NCBI GenBank assembly: GCA_039519185.1
Contig: CM076848.1
Location: 125,310,371-125,374,370 of the forward strand
Source of the DNA: Astragalus membranaceus
Taxonomy: Eukaryota > Streptophyta > Magnoliopsida > Fabales > Fabaceae
DNA: 64,000 nt
Direction: 5' to 3'
Positions within the stretch are counted from its first letter, which is position 1, and each line of letters opens with the position of its first letter. Positions 53,400-64,000 of this stretch are shown piece after piece. Made by a program: the position numbers and the translations under genes. The notes below the pieces were generated by a model. It was not told the origin of the DNA and did no database searches. It saw only the letters and a list, made by a program, of their open reading frames with translations.

Positions 53400-54700
53400 T
53401 ATCCTGATATTGGCACCCTTCTGGGCGCCTTGTGCCATGGTGTTGAGATATCCTGACGTTGGCGCCCTCCTGGGCGCCTTGTGTCATGGTGTTGAGACAT
53501 CCTGACATGCTTCCAGACCTCATGGGCGCCTTGTTACGTTTGGAGCAGGATCTGGCGCCCTCATGGGCGCCATCGGTGCCTTGTTGCGTTGATCTGGCTG
53601 CCGCCTCTTGGAGCAGGAGCGCCATGGGCGCCTTATTGCGTCTGGAGCAGGATCTGGCGCCCTCATGGGCGCCATGGGCGCCTTGTTGCGTCTGGAGCAG
53701 GAACTGGCGCCTTGTTGCGTCTGCAGCAGGATCTGGCGCCCTCATGGGCGCCATGGGCGCCTTGTTGTGTTGTCTTTATGCTTCCTCTTGGTGCAAGATC
53801 AGGCGCCCTCATGGGCGCCATGGGCGCCTTGTGCCAGGACTCCTGATGTTGGCGCCCTCCTGCGAAACATGTTTTGGCGCCCTCTAGGGCGCCTTGGTGC
53901 CTTCCTGGATGTACTTGGTGCCATCCTGCGAAACATGTTTTGGCGCCCTCTAGCACGCCTTGGTGCCAGCCTGGATGTGCTGGGCGCCATCGTACGAAAC
54001 ATGCTTCCGCGCCCTCTAGGGCGCCTTGGAGCCTTCCTAGATGTGCTTGGTGCCATCCTGCGAAACATGTTTTGGCACCCTCTAGGGCGCCTTGGTGCCT
54101 TCCTGGATGTGCTCGGTACCATCCTGCGAAACATGTTTTGGCTCCCTCTAGGGCGCCTTGGTGCCTATGCACTGGGTGTCTCCTCGTGGAGCAGATTTTG
54201 CGAGACAAGGTTGTGTTCCCTCATGGGTGTCTATACGTCGGGTGTCTCCTCGTTGAGCAGATTTTGCGAGACAAGGTTTGGTGCCCTCATGGGTGCCTAT
54301 ACGTCGGGTGTTTCCTCGTGGAGCAGATTTTGCGAGGCAAGGTTTTGGTGCCCTCATGGGTGCCTTGGGCGCCTATACGCCGGGTGTCTCCTCGTGGAGC
54401 AGATTTTGCGAGACAAGATTTGGTGCCCTCACGGGTGCCTTGTGCGCCTTGTTACACAGTGTTGTCTGCCCCATTGCAAAGGACTTGCTTCCAGACCACC
54501 TCCTGCCAGACGCCCTCCTGCCAGGCGCCCTCATGGGCGTTGCCTGCTTCTTTATTGGCGCCCTACCAGGCGCCCTCATGGGCGCTGGCTGCTTCCTTGC
54601 CAGGTGCCCTCATGGGCGCTGGTTCCTTCCTTGCCAGGCACCCTCATGGGCGCTGGTTCCTTCCTTGCCAGGCGCCCTCATGGGCGCTGGATTGTGTGGA
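53400..54700. repeat. GGCGCC-rich tandem arrays, left block
   Basis: Successive sub-arrays share the palindromic core GGCGCCCTCATGGGCGCC. They are ~50-bp units with 'ggagcaggatctggcgcc' (53510-53830), ~66-bp units with 'ctgcgaaacatgttttggcg' (53855-54150), ~65-bp units with 'gtggagcagattttgcgaga' (54180-54420) and ~34-bp units with 'gccaggcgccctcatgggcg' (54500-54690). Unit length changes abruptly from block to block. Long open frames on both strands (up to 413 codons) are by-products of stop-poor GC repeats. Confidence 0.85.
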
Positions 54701-55429
54701 CGTGTTCTTGGCACTCTGCTTTTTTGTTTCTCATCCTGTCTCTTAGTCTACTTTTCTTCTTGATGAAATTTCAGGGCTTGCTTGGTGCCGAGGGGAATTG
54801 CTTCTTCCGCCCACACCATTATCTGTTTGACATCTCCATGATCTTTTAATTTGATCAAGAGGTTCTGGCTGGGAGGCTTGTCACATATCGACCCCATGGG
54901 GTTGACTTCGATGTCATTGCCCCCTGATTTTTTATGTTTCATTTTGAAACATCCATGCTTACTTTTTGTCAGGCTTGTGTCTTATACTTATAACTGGCAC
55001 GCGTAAGATGGCCTTGGGCGCTAGTCATCGCCTTGCGCACCTGAATGTATGATCTCATATCACCTCGTGGCAATGGGCTGTGTTCTGAAGTTGGCGCCTT
55101 CTTGGGCGCCTTGTGCCATGCCTCCTGATATGGGCGCCCTCCTGGGCATCTTGTGTCAAGGTGCAAAGTCCTGATGTTGGCGCCCTCTTAGGCGCCTTCC
55201 TGGACTCAGGCGCAGCTCATTGCCTTGCACATCTGTATGTATGATCTCATACCCGCTTCTTTGTTCATGTGCTTGTGCACTATTTTATTTTCTTTCATGC
55301 TCATGCACTCACATGCTCCTGCATATTTTAATTTTGCGAGACAGGGTTTGGTGCCCTCACGGGTGCCTTATGTGCCTTGTCGCACACAGTTCTGTCTGCC
55401 CCCTTGCGAAGGATTTGCTTCCAGACCAC
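54701..55429. other. Spacer between array blocks
   Basis: Mixed-composition DNA with isolated 'ggcgcc' units (55090-55200) and partial copies of the 'ttttgcgagacagggtttgg' unit near 55335. No gene. Confidence 0.5.
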
Positions 55430-56035
55430 CTTCTGCCAGGCGCCCTCCTGCCAGGCGCCCTCATGGGAACTGCCTGCTTTTTCATTGGTGCTCTGCCAGG
55501 TGCCCTCATGGGCGCTGGTAGTTCTTCACCTGGCGCCCTGCCAGGCGCCCTTATGGGCGCTGGCTGCTTTTCACTTGGCGCCCTGCCAGGCGCCCTTATG
55601 GGCGCTGGCTGCTTTCACTTGGCGCCCTGCCAGGTTCCCTCATGGGCGCTGGTTGCTTTCACTTGGCGCCCTCATAGGCGCTGGCTATTCACTTGGCGCC
55701 TTGCCAGGCGTCCTCATGGGCGCTGGCTGCCTTCACTTGGCGCCCTGCCAGGTACCCTCTTGGGCGCTGGCTGCTTCTACTTGGCGCCATGCCAGGCGCC
55801 CTCATGGGCGCTGGCTGTTCACTTGGCGCCCTGCCAGGCGCCCTCATGGGCGCTGGTTGCCTTCACTTGGCGCCCTGCCAGGCGCGCTCTTGGGCGCTGG
55901 CTGCTTCTACTTGGCGCCCTGCCAGGCGCCCTCATGGGCGCTGGCTGTTTACTTGGCGCCCTGCCAGGAGCCCTCATGGGCGCTGGCTGCTTTCACTTGG
56001 CGCCCTCATGGGCGCTGGCTGTTTTCTTATTCTGG
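55430..56035. repeat. GGCGCC-rich tandem array, ~46-bp units
   Basis: About eleven to thirteen copies of a unit containing cttggcgccctgccaggcg, then ccctcatgggcgctggctgc. Units vary between about 28 and 48 bp, and neighbours are nearly identical. Confidence 0.88.
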
Positions 56036-56670
56036 TGGCAGTTTGTCTGAGGGGTCTGAACCTAATTTGCCCATCAGATGTTGCGATATATCGCTTCCCT
56101 CCCCGTGGAAAAGTCAACTCCGGCGGCAGTTTATCAGAGCTCGGTCTGAATTTAACTCGCCCATCAGAGGTTGCGATATATCGCTTCGTGCCCCGTGGCA
56201 AAGTCAACTCCGGGGGTAGTTTATCAGAGCTCGGTCTGAAATTAACTCGCCCATCAGAGGTTGCGACACGATTAAAGTCACTTCTCACCTCGTGGGACTC
56301 TGGGGGCAGTTTATCAGAACTCAGTCTGAATTTGTCTCGCCCATCAGAGGTTGCGACACGATTAAAGTCGCTTCTCACCTTGTGGGACTCTCGGGCAGTT
56401 TATCAGAACTCGGTCTTAATTTAACTTGCCCATCAGAGGTTGCGACACGATTAAAGTCGCTTCTCACCTCGTGGGACTCTGGGGGCAGTTTATCAGAACT
56501 CGGTCTGAATTTAACTCCCGTCAAAGATTGCGACACGTTTAAAGTCGCTTCGCTCCTCGTGGCAAAGTTTACACCTCGTGGTGACTCTGGGGGCAGTTTA
56601 TCAGAATCGATCTGAATTTAACTCGCCCATCAGAGGTTGCGACACGTTTAAAGTCGCTTCACGCCTCGTG
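56036..56670. repeat. ~90-bp tandem array, seven units
   Basis: Units start near 56037, 56124, 56216, 56306, 56393, 56483 and 56592. Each contains 'gcagtttatcagaactcggt', then 'cgcccatcagaggttgcgac', then 'cctcgtgg'. It is unrelated in sequence to the GGCGCC units next to it. Confidence 0.88.
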
Positions 56671-58079
56671 GAAAAGTTCGATATCGACCTGCGTTGGTCG
56701 GGGGATCTCCTCGATGGCGATCCCCGGTGCTGCCTCTGGTGGATATTGACCCGGTTCCACCGTTGCCCCCCAAGTCGAGATTAATCTGGGGGACGATCTT
56801 GACTTGACGTTGTCGTTTAGGATGCCCTTGTAGGTTAGGCTGCCCTTATGGCTCGTGCCGTCGTCGGGTCTGCTAATTTTGTCAGAGGGTCACAGCAATT
56901 ATCCTGCTCGTCTATTGGTACTTTTTCCTGACTTGCCTTGATCGAGGTGATTGATGGTGAGTATGGGTGAGCAACACCACATTTTCTTTTCCTCTTTGCT
57001 CACGTGCTCGTGCACCATTTGATTTTCTCATGAGCTTGTGAGTGCCGTCAGCTTGTTTCCCTTCCTGGGTGCGAAGACGTATGAATTGGCTTTCGACCTT
57101 AACATGAAAATTGTAGCTAAGCTTCTTATCTTTCCAACGCATGCTCTCACGCCTCCATCGGATAAGTATGGACGAAGTTACGGACTACAGACTGGAACCC
57201 CTTCCTGCGTGCCGGGTGACAAGGTGCAGCATCCTGAAGTTGGCGCCCTCCTCCTGGGCGCCTTGAGCCAAAGTGCAACATCCTGATGTTGGCACCCTCC
57301 TGGGCACCCTGCGCCATGACGCAGCTTTCTGAAGTTGGCGCCGTCTTGGGCACTTGTGCCATGTATCCTGATTTTGGCGCCTTCCTGGGTGCCTTGTGCC
57401 AAGATGCTGCGTCTTGATGTTGGCGTCATCCTCCTGGGCGCCTTTCCTGGGTGCGGAGACTTTCGAATTGGATTTTGAGCTTAACATGAGAGTTGTAGCT
57501 CTTCTTCTTAGCTTTCCAACGCATGCTCACACGCCTCCATTGGATAAGGATGGACGAAGTTATGGACTGCAGACTAGAGATCACCCTCGTAGGTGGGTAT
57601 CTCTGGTGTCCGTGACCTCATGGTCTCGTCATAAGCTTGACTTTCGCGCCTTTCTTAGAACTTGCTACCCAATACATCGTGGTTTCATACCTTGGATCCC
57701 TGCCGGGTGGGTGCCGTGAACTTGGCTGCTTTGTTTTAGGAAGATGAGCGCGCCATCAGACCCTTGACTCCCCTACTTGGAGAGATGAACTTGGCTTTGA
57801 GCTAATGTTGAGGTTGCCCCCACGATCCAGGCGGTCCCTTCCTGCATGGGATGTTGGGTCTCAAGCTTTCCTCGCTCCACTCCTAACTATGGAGTTGGAC
57901 CCTTTTTCCTTTCTTGATCATAAGGAATTTTTCTTTGGAACCGGTGTTAATGCTACTAAGCTAGAGTAAAAATTGTAATTGCAAAATGAATTTTTGTTAA
58001 TCATTCATATTGAGCTTTTACATTCTGCATTCGTGTTTCAACAACAAAATTCATAACTGGGCCTAGCCCTAGGTTCAGG
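56671..58079. repeat. Rearranged internal DNA with partial duplications
   Basis: A stretch at about 56690-56760 repeats the gag-region block at about 58768-58840 (ggggatctcctcgatggcga). It is followed by a second PPT-like run (gttgccccccaag, 56761) and a copy of the adjoining 3' internal DNA. At 57040-57180 and 57450-57570 there is a ~110-bp direct repeat (…catgaaaattgtagct / …catgagagttgtagct…). GGCGCC-type units recur at 57225-57440. No gene. Confidence 0.6.
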
Positions 58080-58096
58080 TCCTGATGCCCTGCTCC

Positions 58097-59210
58097 CTAT
58101 TCGGAGTCACGAGTTTCATCCTCTTCCTCCTTGTTGCCAACCTTGGCTTCCTCTTGGTACGCCAAGTTGTCTTCTTCATAGTCCATGTACTTTTGTACCT
58201 TCCGAAGGAACTCGTACAGGCTTCGGGGTTTGTTAACCCCCATGTCCCTTTGAAACAGACTTCCCTTCTTGAGGCCATCCTTCATCCAAAAGAGCCTCCT
58301 CTTGTCTTCAAGGTCCCTGACGTTGGTAGCCTCCTTGTTGAACCTTTTCAGATATTCTCTAAGTGTTTCTTTCTCTCCCTGCCTGATTGCCCAAAGAACC
58401 TCTTCGGATTTGGGTTTCAACCGGGAGGCAGTGAAATGAGCTGTGAACATTCTCGCCAGCTGCCCCCATGAGAAGATGGAGTTCGGCCTTAGCTCTTGAA
58501 ACCACTCTAGTGCGGAATTTTCGAGAGTGAGGGGGAAGATTTTGCAGTGAACAGGCTCCCTGGCGCCTCTTTAGCGCATCATCAGGGAGAAGTGTGCCAG
58601 ATGGCGGTCTGGATCTCCGGTTCCGTCATACATCTTGAGGGTTGGCAGCTTCTCCAAGGCCCTTGGGATTCGACATTCATCCACCCTTCGAGTGAACGGT
58701 CCTTCTTCCGAAAACCCTCTTGGGTTTCGGGGGGAGGTGTCTTCATAGTCGAACTCATGATACCTGCGTCTGTCGGGGGATCTCCTCGATGGCGATCCCC
58801 GGTGATGCCTTCGACGGGTATCGACCTGGTTCCTTGACCCCTCGCGAGAATCAGGGATGTGCGTGAGAAGGTCCTGGAGTGGGAGTCGCGAGGCCGGTAG
58901 GTATCATCTGGAGGGGTCCTCGGAGGAGAGCCTGATCCTCCATGCCCGCGCTGCTGAGGGGGAGAGTGATGTACGTGCCTCCGCATTGGGGGAGAACAAT
59001 GGACGTGATGTCTTCAGGGAGGAGAACGATGGATGTGATGCCTTCGAGGGGGAGACCGATGCACGTGCCTTCCCCAACTGGGTGGAGGCTGCACAGGCAG
59101 GGAAGCCACACGCCTTTCAATCTCTCTCAGGCGAGCTTCCTGCTGCAGCATAGCTTGAGTGCGATCGGCCAGGAGATTTAGAAGCTGACTCATATTCGAG
59201 GGCTGGTTAG
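58097..59210 (-). pseudogene. gag of the GGCGCC-array element, degraded
   Basis: Read on the minus strand from 59210: SQLLNLLADRTQAMLQQEAR, an Arg/Pro-rich linker, then KMYDGTGDPDRHLAHFSLMM. After a nonsense codon it continues with CKIFPLTLENSALEWFQELR, SWGQLARMFTAHFTASRLKP, KETLREYLKRFNKEATNV and SLYEFLRKVQKYMDYEE. This is the standard Tat-lineage gag order. There are several frame changes. The start is lost in the deletion that joins gag to the LTR. It ends with TAG at about 58097; no zinc knuckle or protease follows. Confidence 0.8.
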
Positions 59211-59212
59211 GC

Positions 59213-59526
59213 TAGGAGGTCAGTGAGTGCCCGGGGGGGGGGGGGGTACCTGCAAGCCACTCCGACGCTCAAGTCAGTATATCGAATATATGAGTGAAGG
59301 TACTAAGGATTAGAGATTGAACCTTTCTTAGGGCAAAATTTGCCTGTATTTATAGGAAATCGTGCCCTCTCGTGGATCGTTGGATGGATAGAGTCGATCT
59401 TGACCATCCAAGCATGTTGGGCTCGCAAGAGGTGGATATGGGCTGAATCGGTTGGGCTGATCCACATTATTTGCTAAGCGCACCTCCTGGTTTTGCTAAT
59501 GGGACTCCTTGGTCCACTCCAGAACA
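59213..59526 (-). repeat. 5' LTR of the GGCGCC-array element, inner end deleted
   Basis: About 314 of 366 bp remain, ending CCAGAACA at 59526. The deletion junction lies in 'gctaggaggtcag', shared with the LTR. Confidence 0.8.
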
Positions 59527-59646
59527 AGTTCTAAATTGACTTGAATCATATTTTAAATTATTTGACATTATAACTAAGATTGATTTTGACCAAATAACTA
59601 TGATTGATGGTAATAAATGTTAGCGACAATTTTTGAAAGTCACAAA
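59527..59646. other. Flanking AT-rich DNA
   Basis: Short AT-rich stretch after the target duplication. Nothing recognised. Confidence 0.3.
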
Positions 59647-59901
59647 ATTAGAACAAATAGGCCATTACCCATGTGATGCACAGGACAAAAGTGCATGTCA
59701 TATGAATGACTAAAACAAAATAACAAACGGTATATTATCAATTAACCTCGTGAAAACTACACAACAATCTCACAAAATTATGGTACATGACTAATGCATT
59801 ACATTAGCATAAATGAGAACATGAGTTATATTCAAAGTCATGTTACATGACAAAATAATTAAGTAAAGAAATAATTGGAAAACAAACTGAAGTTAGATGA
59901 G

Positions 59902-59958
<57 letters not shown>

Positions 59959-60345
59959 AGTAAAACTTGATTTGTATTCATCAACTGGATCCTTGAAGAT
60001 AATAAAAACCTATAGCAAATTAAAAAGAAACTACACTTCAGGCATCAACTCATAAAATAATTAGACTTATTCTGAAGTTAATACTTACCTAAATCAAGGT
60101 CTGATATACTTCCTTATAAACGACGTTTGAAGTAGTATTGGACACCTGACCTGCATCATCAAACAAAAGCAGTTTTAAACCCCTCCGTGAAGTAACTCTA
60201 GATATCGCTACATATAGCTGGCCACGAGAAAATAGAAGTTGGGGAAGGTAGATGCCAAAATATTCATGTGATTGTCCCTGACTCTTATTTATTGTCATAG
60301 CAAATGAAACAATTCAAAATTGCTTCCTATGAAATTTAAATGGGA
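59647..60345 (-). mobile_element. Helitron 3' part with helicase C-terminus
   Basis: On the minus strand the Pif1-type helicase tail is followed by a non-coding stretch with a long (TA)n tract (59909-59956). A degenerate hairpin (59667-59683) and CTAAT (59647-59651) then fit a Helitron 3' end. The 5' part is not recognised to the right of 60345. Confidence 0.65.
60089..60345 (-). pseudogene. Helitron Pif1-like helicase C-terminus
   Basis: Minus-strand words PFKFHRKQF, a TGA, IVSFAMTINKSQGQS, FGIYLPQLLFSRGQLYVAIS and RVTSRRGLKLLLFD, then SNTTSNVVYKEVY and the stop at 60089. These are the last helicase motifs (V and VI) of plant Helitron Rep-helicases, ending where that protein normally ends. 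The N-terminal Rep and remaining helicase motifs are missing. Confidence 0.82.
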
Positions 60346-60830
60346 TTCGATGATCAGCTGCTTCCTTAAATTTAAATGCATGTGTAGAGACCTTCAAATT
60401 TAATGAGTCTAATTTCAATTAGAACTGAAATGTGAAGTAAATTCAACAATAATAGAAGGTCCCCTAGCAATAGGTGTTGGGATTATAATCAATAATAATG
60501 TAGAATTACACAGTAAAAGAAAAGAGATAGAATACAATGGAGAAGAAGAGGAAATCAGAAGGGGAGAGAACTCAAATTACATCACATATTTCACGTCCTT
60601 TTCCACCTCTTACATCGTGTTATATACCTCCTACCCACTCTCTACACACACCTAGTTCATGTGTTCTATTACTCCTTCTGTTACAATTCATTTCTGCCCC
60701 ACATGCTGATTTGGCTTTCCATATTTGCATCATTTATTTGGCTTAAGCATTTTCCTACCCTTTCTTTCAACTAAGATCATTACAAAATATTTATAAAAAA
60801 TCCTAAAAAAATGAGTTCCAGAAAAAATAC
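60346..60830. other. Unassigned DNA, possible old LTR
   Basis: Starts AT-rich. From 60475 (TGTTGGGATTATAATC) to about 60770 it resembles an LTR in composition, but no duplication or partner was found. Confidence 0.25.
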
Positions 60831-61543
60831 TGTTAGCCTGCATTTTCGACAGGCTAAACTTAAATGCAGTCAATGAGGTTTGACTTGGTGGATTTAAGAA
60901 GAGAAACTACCATTTCGACAGCAAGAAGCTGCAAACAGGGAGAATCAGCGTAGCGCATAACTTAGCGAAATTTGGAAAGCTGAAGCCAGTAGTCCGACAA
61001 GAAGATAAACAATATCCAGATAACAGGTCAAGTCAAAGAGTGCTGGTCGAAAGTGACAATAGCAATGTAGGTCGCGAATCATTTCTACAAAGTTCTGAAA
61101 ACACTCCTACTTCCGCATATCAGAGAAAAGCGAGTCAAATCACGAACAATGTATGATCCCGCGTACAAACTTTAAATTCAATGCAATGTCTTTACCATTC
61201 CTTTAAGATTCCTGCAATTTACTTGCTTTTGATCTTCTTTTCTTTGTTTCGTTACGATTCCTGCACTTTACTGCATTTGATCTTATTTTCCTTATTTGTT
61301 TAAGTTTCTGAAACCCTTCACGTTTCTGCACTTCTTCTTAAACACTTTTCTACTTCACTCTCCATTTCGTTATCGTTTTTTCTTTCATTAAACGGTTATC
61401 ACCATCATTTTCAAACAAACCGTAAGAACCTTAACTATTTTCAATAAAGACTTTAACACAAATGTTCTGAGATGTTTCTAGTTGGTCTCGCGAGCAACAC
61501 ACACGTGTAACTAGCGGTGTTTACCAAAAACCACGGTAAATAA
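60831..61543 (+). repeat. 5' LTR of right-edge Ty3/gypsy element
   Basis: Begins TGTTAGCCTG and stops just before a primer site. The last two bases are not a clean CA, so the end is approximate. Its first 27 bp form a hairpin (TTAGCCTG … CAGGCTAA). No TATA box is obvious. Confidence 0.65.
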
Positions 61544-61545
61544 AT

Positions 61546-61561
61546 TGGCACGCCCAGTGGG
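61546..61561 (+). promoter_or_regulatory. Primer-binding site of right-edge element
   Basis: TGGCACGCCCAGTGGG immediately after the LTR, in the position and style of plant Ty3/gypsy primer sites. The tRNA is not assigned. Confidence 0.6.
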
Positions 61562-61589
61562 TCGTTTGTGCTAAGTTTTTTAAAGCTTT

Positions 61590-64000
61590 TTGTTGAAAAA
61601 ATTCTGGGTTCGTTATCAAACCCAAAACCAGTGTTTTGTATTATGTATGCGTTTAAGAAGTGGTAAAAACATTGCAGAAATGCCTCGTTTTAACATGAAC
61701 ACTGCTTCCACATCAAATGCACCTTCCCAAGTGGCAGTTAATGATACCAACGCTGCAAGTATTTCAGGAGTAACCGCCCTTGTATCTTTCCCAGGAGTAA
61801 CTGCTCTTGTATCTTCTCCAACCATAGCAGCAGTAACCGCTCCATTACCTTCTTCGACAGTTATGGGCGTAGCTGTTGTAACCGCTCCTACCATTAACCC
61901 TGTGTCGAATATGATGGTCCCTGTACCACCAATTTTAAATTCGACTAGTCCCTTAATGGCAAACTCCATGATTGGAAATATGCCGTTTAATTTTCCCTTG
62001 AATGGTAGAAATTATCCATATGGCATGCCAAGAGCCATGATGGTAGGGCTTCAAAAAAACGCATCTACGTATGCAGAAAACATAGCCTCAAGATTTTCGC
62101 CTATACATAATTCCCCAAAAAATATTTATAGTTGAAATGCACAACCTTCGATAACCACATCGTCTTTATTGGCACTAAGACAACAAATGGATGTTAGTAT
62201 TCATGACATGGTTAACATGCTGACACAACAGATAGGCACTGTCTTTAATCCTTTGATTCAAAACACAAACGTCAGTTACCAAATGTTAGCAACCCAAAAG
62301 GGTCGAATTGCTGATTTCTTTGGCACTCCACCAGTACATAATCAGCCTATTCCCCAAATACAAAATGTCAGGCCTATTGATTTACATGTCGAAAGGCCCA
62401 ACAATGCAATCCCCATGAACCAGGCACAACAATTTGTTGTCGAAGATCCTGTCCCTGAAGTGGTGCTAGTAAATAGGAACCAAAATGCAGACGAAGTAGT
62501 GAGGCAAGTCCAGCAAAATAACTTTGGGCTTCAAAATAATTTGGCTAATCTTGTCAAAACTATACTAGCCCAGAATGGCCTAAATGAAGGTCTCCATAGG
62601 CCTAACTTCGTATCACCTTTGTCAGAGTATGTCTTACAAACTGAGTTGCCAAGGGGATGGAAACTTCCAAAGTTCACCAAATTTGCTGGTGAAACTAATG
62701 AATCCACTGTCGAACATGTTGCCCGTTACTTAACTGAGGCAGGAGACTTGGTGCACAATGAGAACCTAAGGCTAAAATACTTCCCCAATTCTCTAACTAA
62801 AAACGCCTTTACTTGGTTCACCACTCTACCCCCACATTCCATATTTAACTGGGGGCAATTAGAGAAAGCTTTCCATGAACAATTCTACATGGGGCAATCG
62901 AAGATTAGCCTTAAAGAATTGGCTAGTATTCGACGCAATGTGCCACAGTCTATTGATGAATATCTCAATAGATTTAAACTACTCAAGGCAAGGTACTTTA
63001 CTTAAGTGCCTGAACATGAGTTAGTCGAAATGGCTGCTGGTGGCCTAGACTACTCTATTAGAAAGAAGCTAGATACTCTACACTTAAGAGACATGGCACA
63101 ATTGGCCGATAGAGTTCGACAGGTCGAAAGACTCAAAGCAGAGAAAGTTTCGACAAATAGATTTAATAATAAAAAAGAAAAAGTGGCATTTGTCAATATT
63201 GATAACAATAGCCAAGAGTTCGACGTATCATACGAGGATGTCGAAGAAGAGGTTAATGTTGTAGAGTTAAAACCTGGACCTCCATATGCATGTAAATTAT
63301 TAAGTCCTTCCGATGGGAAAAACCCTGTCGAACCAAAAAATGATAAGTTTATTGCAAAAACATACACCTTTGATGTCACAAAATGTGACCAAATATTTGA
63401 TCTTTTGGTGACTGATGGTCAAATTTTAGTCCCCAAGGGTCTAAAAATACCACCATTAGAACACCAAAAGAAAAGAGGTTATTGCAAATATCACAATTTT
63501 TTGGGTCATAACACCTCTCGCAGTGTACTTTTCAGGGATCTAGTTCAAAAGGCACTGAATGAGGGAAGGCTGAAGCTTGGCGAAAAAGCAAAGCCAAATA
63601 TGAAAATAGACACTGATCCCCTCCCAAAGGTGGAAGCAAGGTATGCTGAGCCCGTTGGAAGTAACACGGTCGAAGTAACCACACTCAAGGCTGCAGATAC
63701 CACAGTCAATGCTGAAGGGTCGAAGAGAGACGTCGAAATAGTCACTCAAGACGAATATGATGAGAAGATGCGCATGGTATATCCTGAAGCTGAGGAAGAA
63801 CTGATAGACTTCCTAAATCGGTGCAAAACAAATAACACTGAAGTGATGTTGTGCCCCAGGTGCAGCGCTGTATTCGACAAGGAGGCTGCGAAGAGCCTTG
63901 AAAGCTACAAACCCCAGTCGAAAAGAAAAAGTAAGTGGGTCGATAACAGACCCAAGTTCAGTTTTAATCCAAGAGGAGTGCCTTACAAGGTAACACCTTC
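61590..64000 (+). pseudogene. Ty3/gypsy gag (partial at right edge), two nonsense codons
   Basis: One frame runs from 61590 to the window edge, interrupted by TGA at 62133 and TAA at 63003; both fit C-to-T changes in CGA and CAA. An ATG giving MRLRSGKNIAEMP may be the true start. Gag domain: LPRGWKLPKFTKFAGETNES, VEHVARYLTEAGDLV, NAFTWFTTLPPHSIFNW, FHEQFYMGQSKISLKELASI and VPEHELVEMAAGGLDYSIRK. A knuckle-like YCKYHNFLGHNTSRS is followed by FRDLVQKALNEGRL. EEELIDFLNRCK and EVMLCPRCSAVFD lead towards the protease outside the window. Confidence 0.85.

Larger units (their letters stand above)
52763..59526 (-). mobile_element. Non-autonomous Ty3/gypsy (Tat-like) element with GGCGCC arrays
   Basis: The LTR at 52763-53128 (366 bp, TGTTTTGTACC … CCAGAACA) and a truncated LTR at 59213-59526 bound a minus-strand element. 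The flanks GGTTC / AGTTC fit a 5-bp duplication with one change. A PPT (CTTGGGGGGCAAC on the minus strand) precedes the left LTR. The interior has gag remnants (58097-59210) and about 4.5 kb of GC-rich tandem arrays but no protease, RT or integrase. The right LTR has lost its inner ~58 bp, the primer site and the gag start in one deletion. The element at 1-1262 is a relative. Confidence 0.82.

Noticed and set aside
53608..54849. Long open frames (up to 413 codons) across the GGCGCC arrays on both strands
   Set aside because: They follow the tandem units in several frames at once and show only repeated A-P-S-W-G-L words. GC-rich repeats lack stops; there is no start context, domain or conservation signal.
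55430..56670. CRISPR-like regularly spaced repeats
   Set aside because: The units are contiguous tandem repeats without unique spacers, in a plant retrotransposon.
60475..60770. A second solo LTR
   Set aside because: It starts TGTTGGG and has LTR-like composition, but no convincing CA end or 5-bp duplication was found, so it is only mentioned as possible.

Overview
This is a eukaryotic, almost certainly plant, chromosome segment. It has GT-AG introns, AT-rich spacers, stacked plant-type transposable elements and one conserved plant gene. The full-length Ogre-type element, which carries an extra ORF upstream of gag, a tRNA-Arg-type primer site and an intron before reverse transcriptase, points to a legume; that is an inference from element types, not a database result. 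I see no bacterial, organellar, rRNA, tRNA or CRISPR features.

The only intact host gene is at 29618-39249 (+). It is a 13-exon gene whose exons sum to 430 codons plus a stop, and it matches AUGMIN SUBUNIT 4 (HAUS4 homologue, microtubule-dependent microtubule nucleation). Its sixth intron has swollen to 4.0 kb through two retroelement insertions: a TRIM-like miniature element and a 3.1-kb Ty3/gypsy derivative that kept gag and protease but lost RT, RNase H and most of integrase. The exons still splice in frame, and one intron appears to use a GC donor.

Left side (1-28.4 kb). A minus-strand Ty3/gypsy fragment lies at the edge. Next comes AT-rich DNA bounded by Helitron-like 3' hairpins, then a minus-strand Ty1/copia remnant split by a CACTA transposon. 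The copia/CACTA junction was tandemly amplified in 832-bp steps. A complete 17.5-kb Ogre-type retrotransposon (8893-26392, 5-bp target duplication GAACA) sits inside the CACTA transposase gene, whose two halves lie on either side of it. A solo LTR (27500-28363, target duplication CAATA) lies just beyond.

Right side (39.3-64 kb). A SINE-like head and palindromes follow the host gene. A 5'-truncated, RT-deleted LINE with a 12-bp target duplication (40551-51572) is interrupted by a 6.9-kb CACTA-type element (43875-50820). That element has no recognisable transposase. It carries same-strand exon fragments of at least five unrelated plant genes: a raffinose-synthase/SIP galactosyltransferase, an ABC1-type kinase, an A-type cyclin, a SIT4-phosphatase-associated protein and an HMG-box protein. 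It is the most striking object in the window. Beyond it lie a non-autonomous Ty3/gypsy element (52763-59526) filled with GGCGCC-rich tandem arrays, a Helitron helicase C-terminus, and the 5' end of another Ty3/gypsy element running off the right edge.

Apart from the host gene, nearly every coding region here is a transposon gene, and most carry nonsense codons, frameshifts or deletions.
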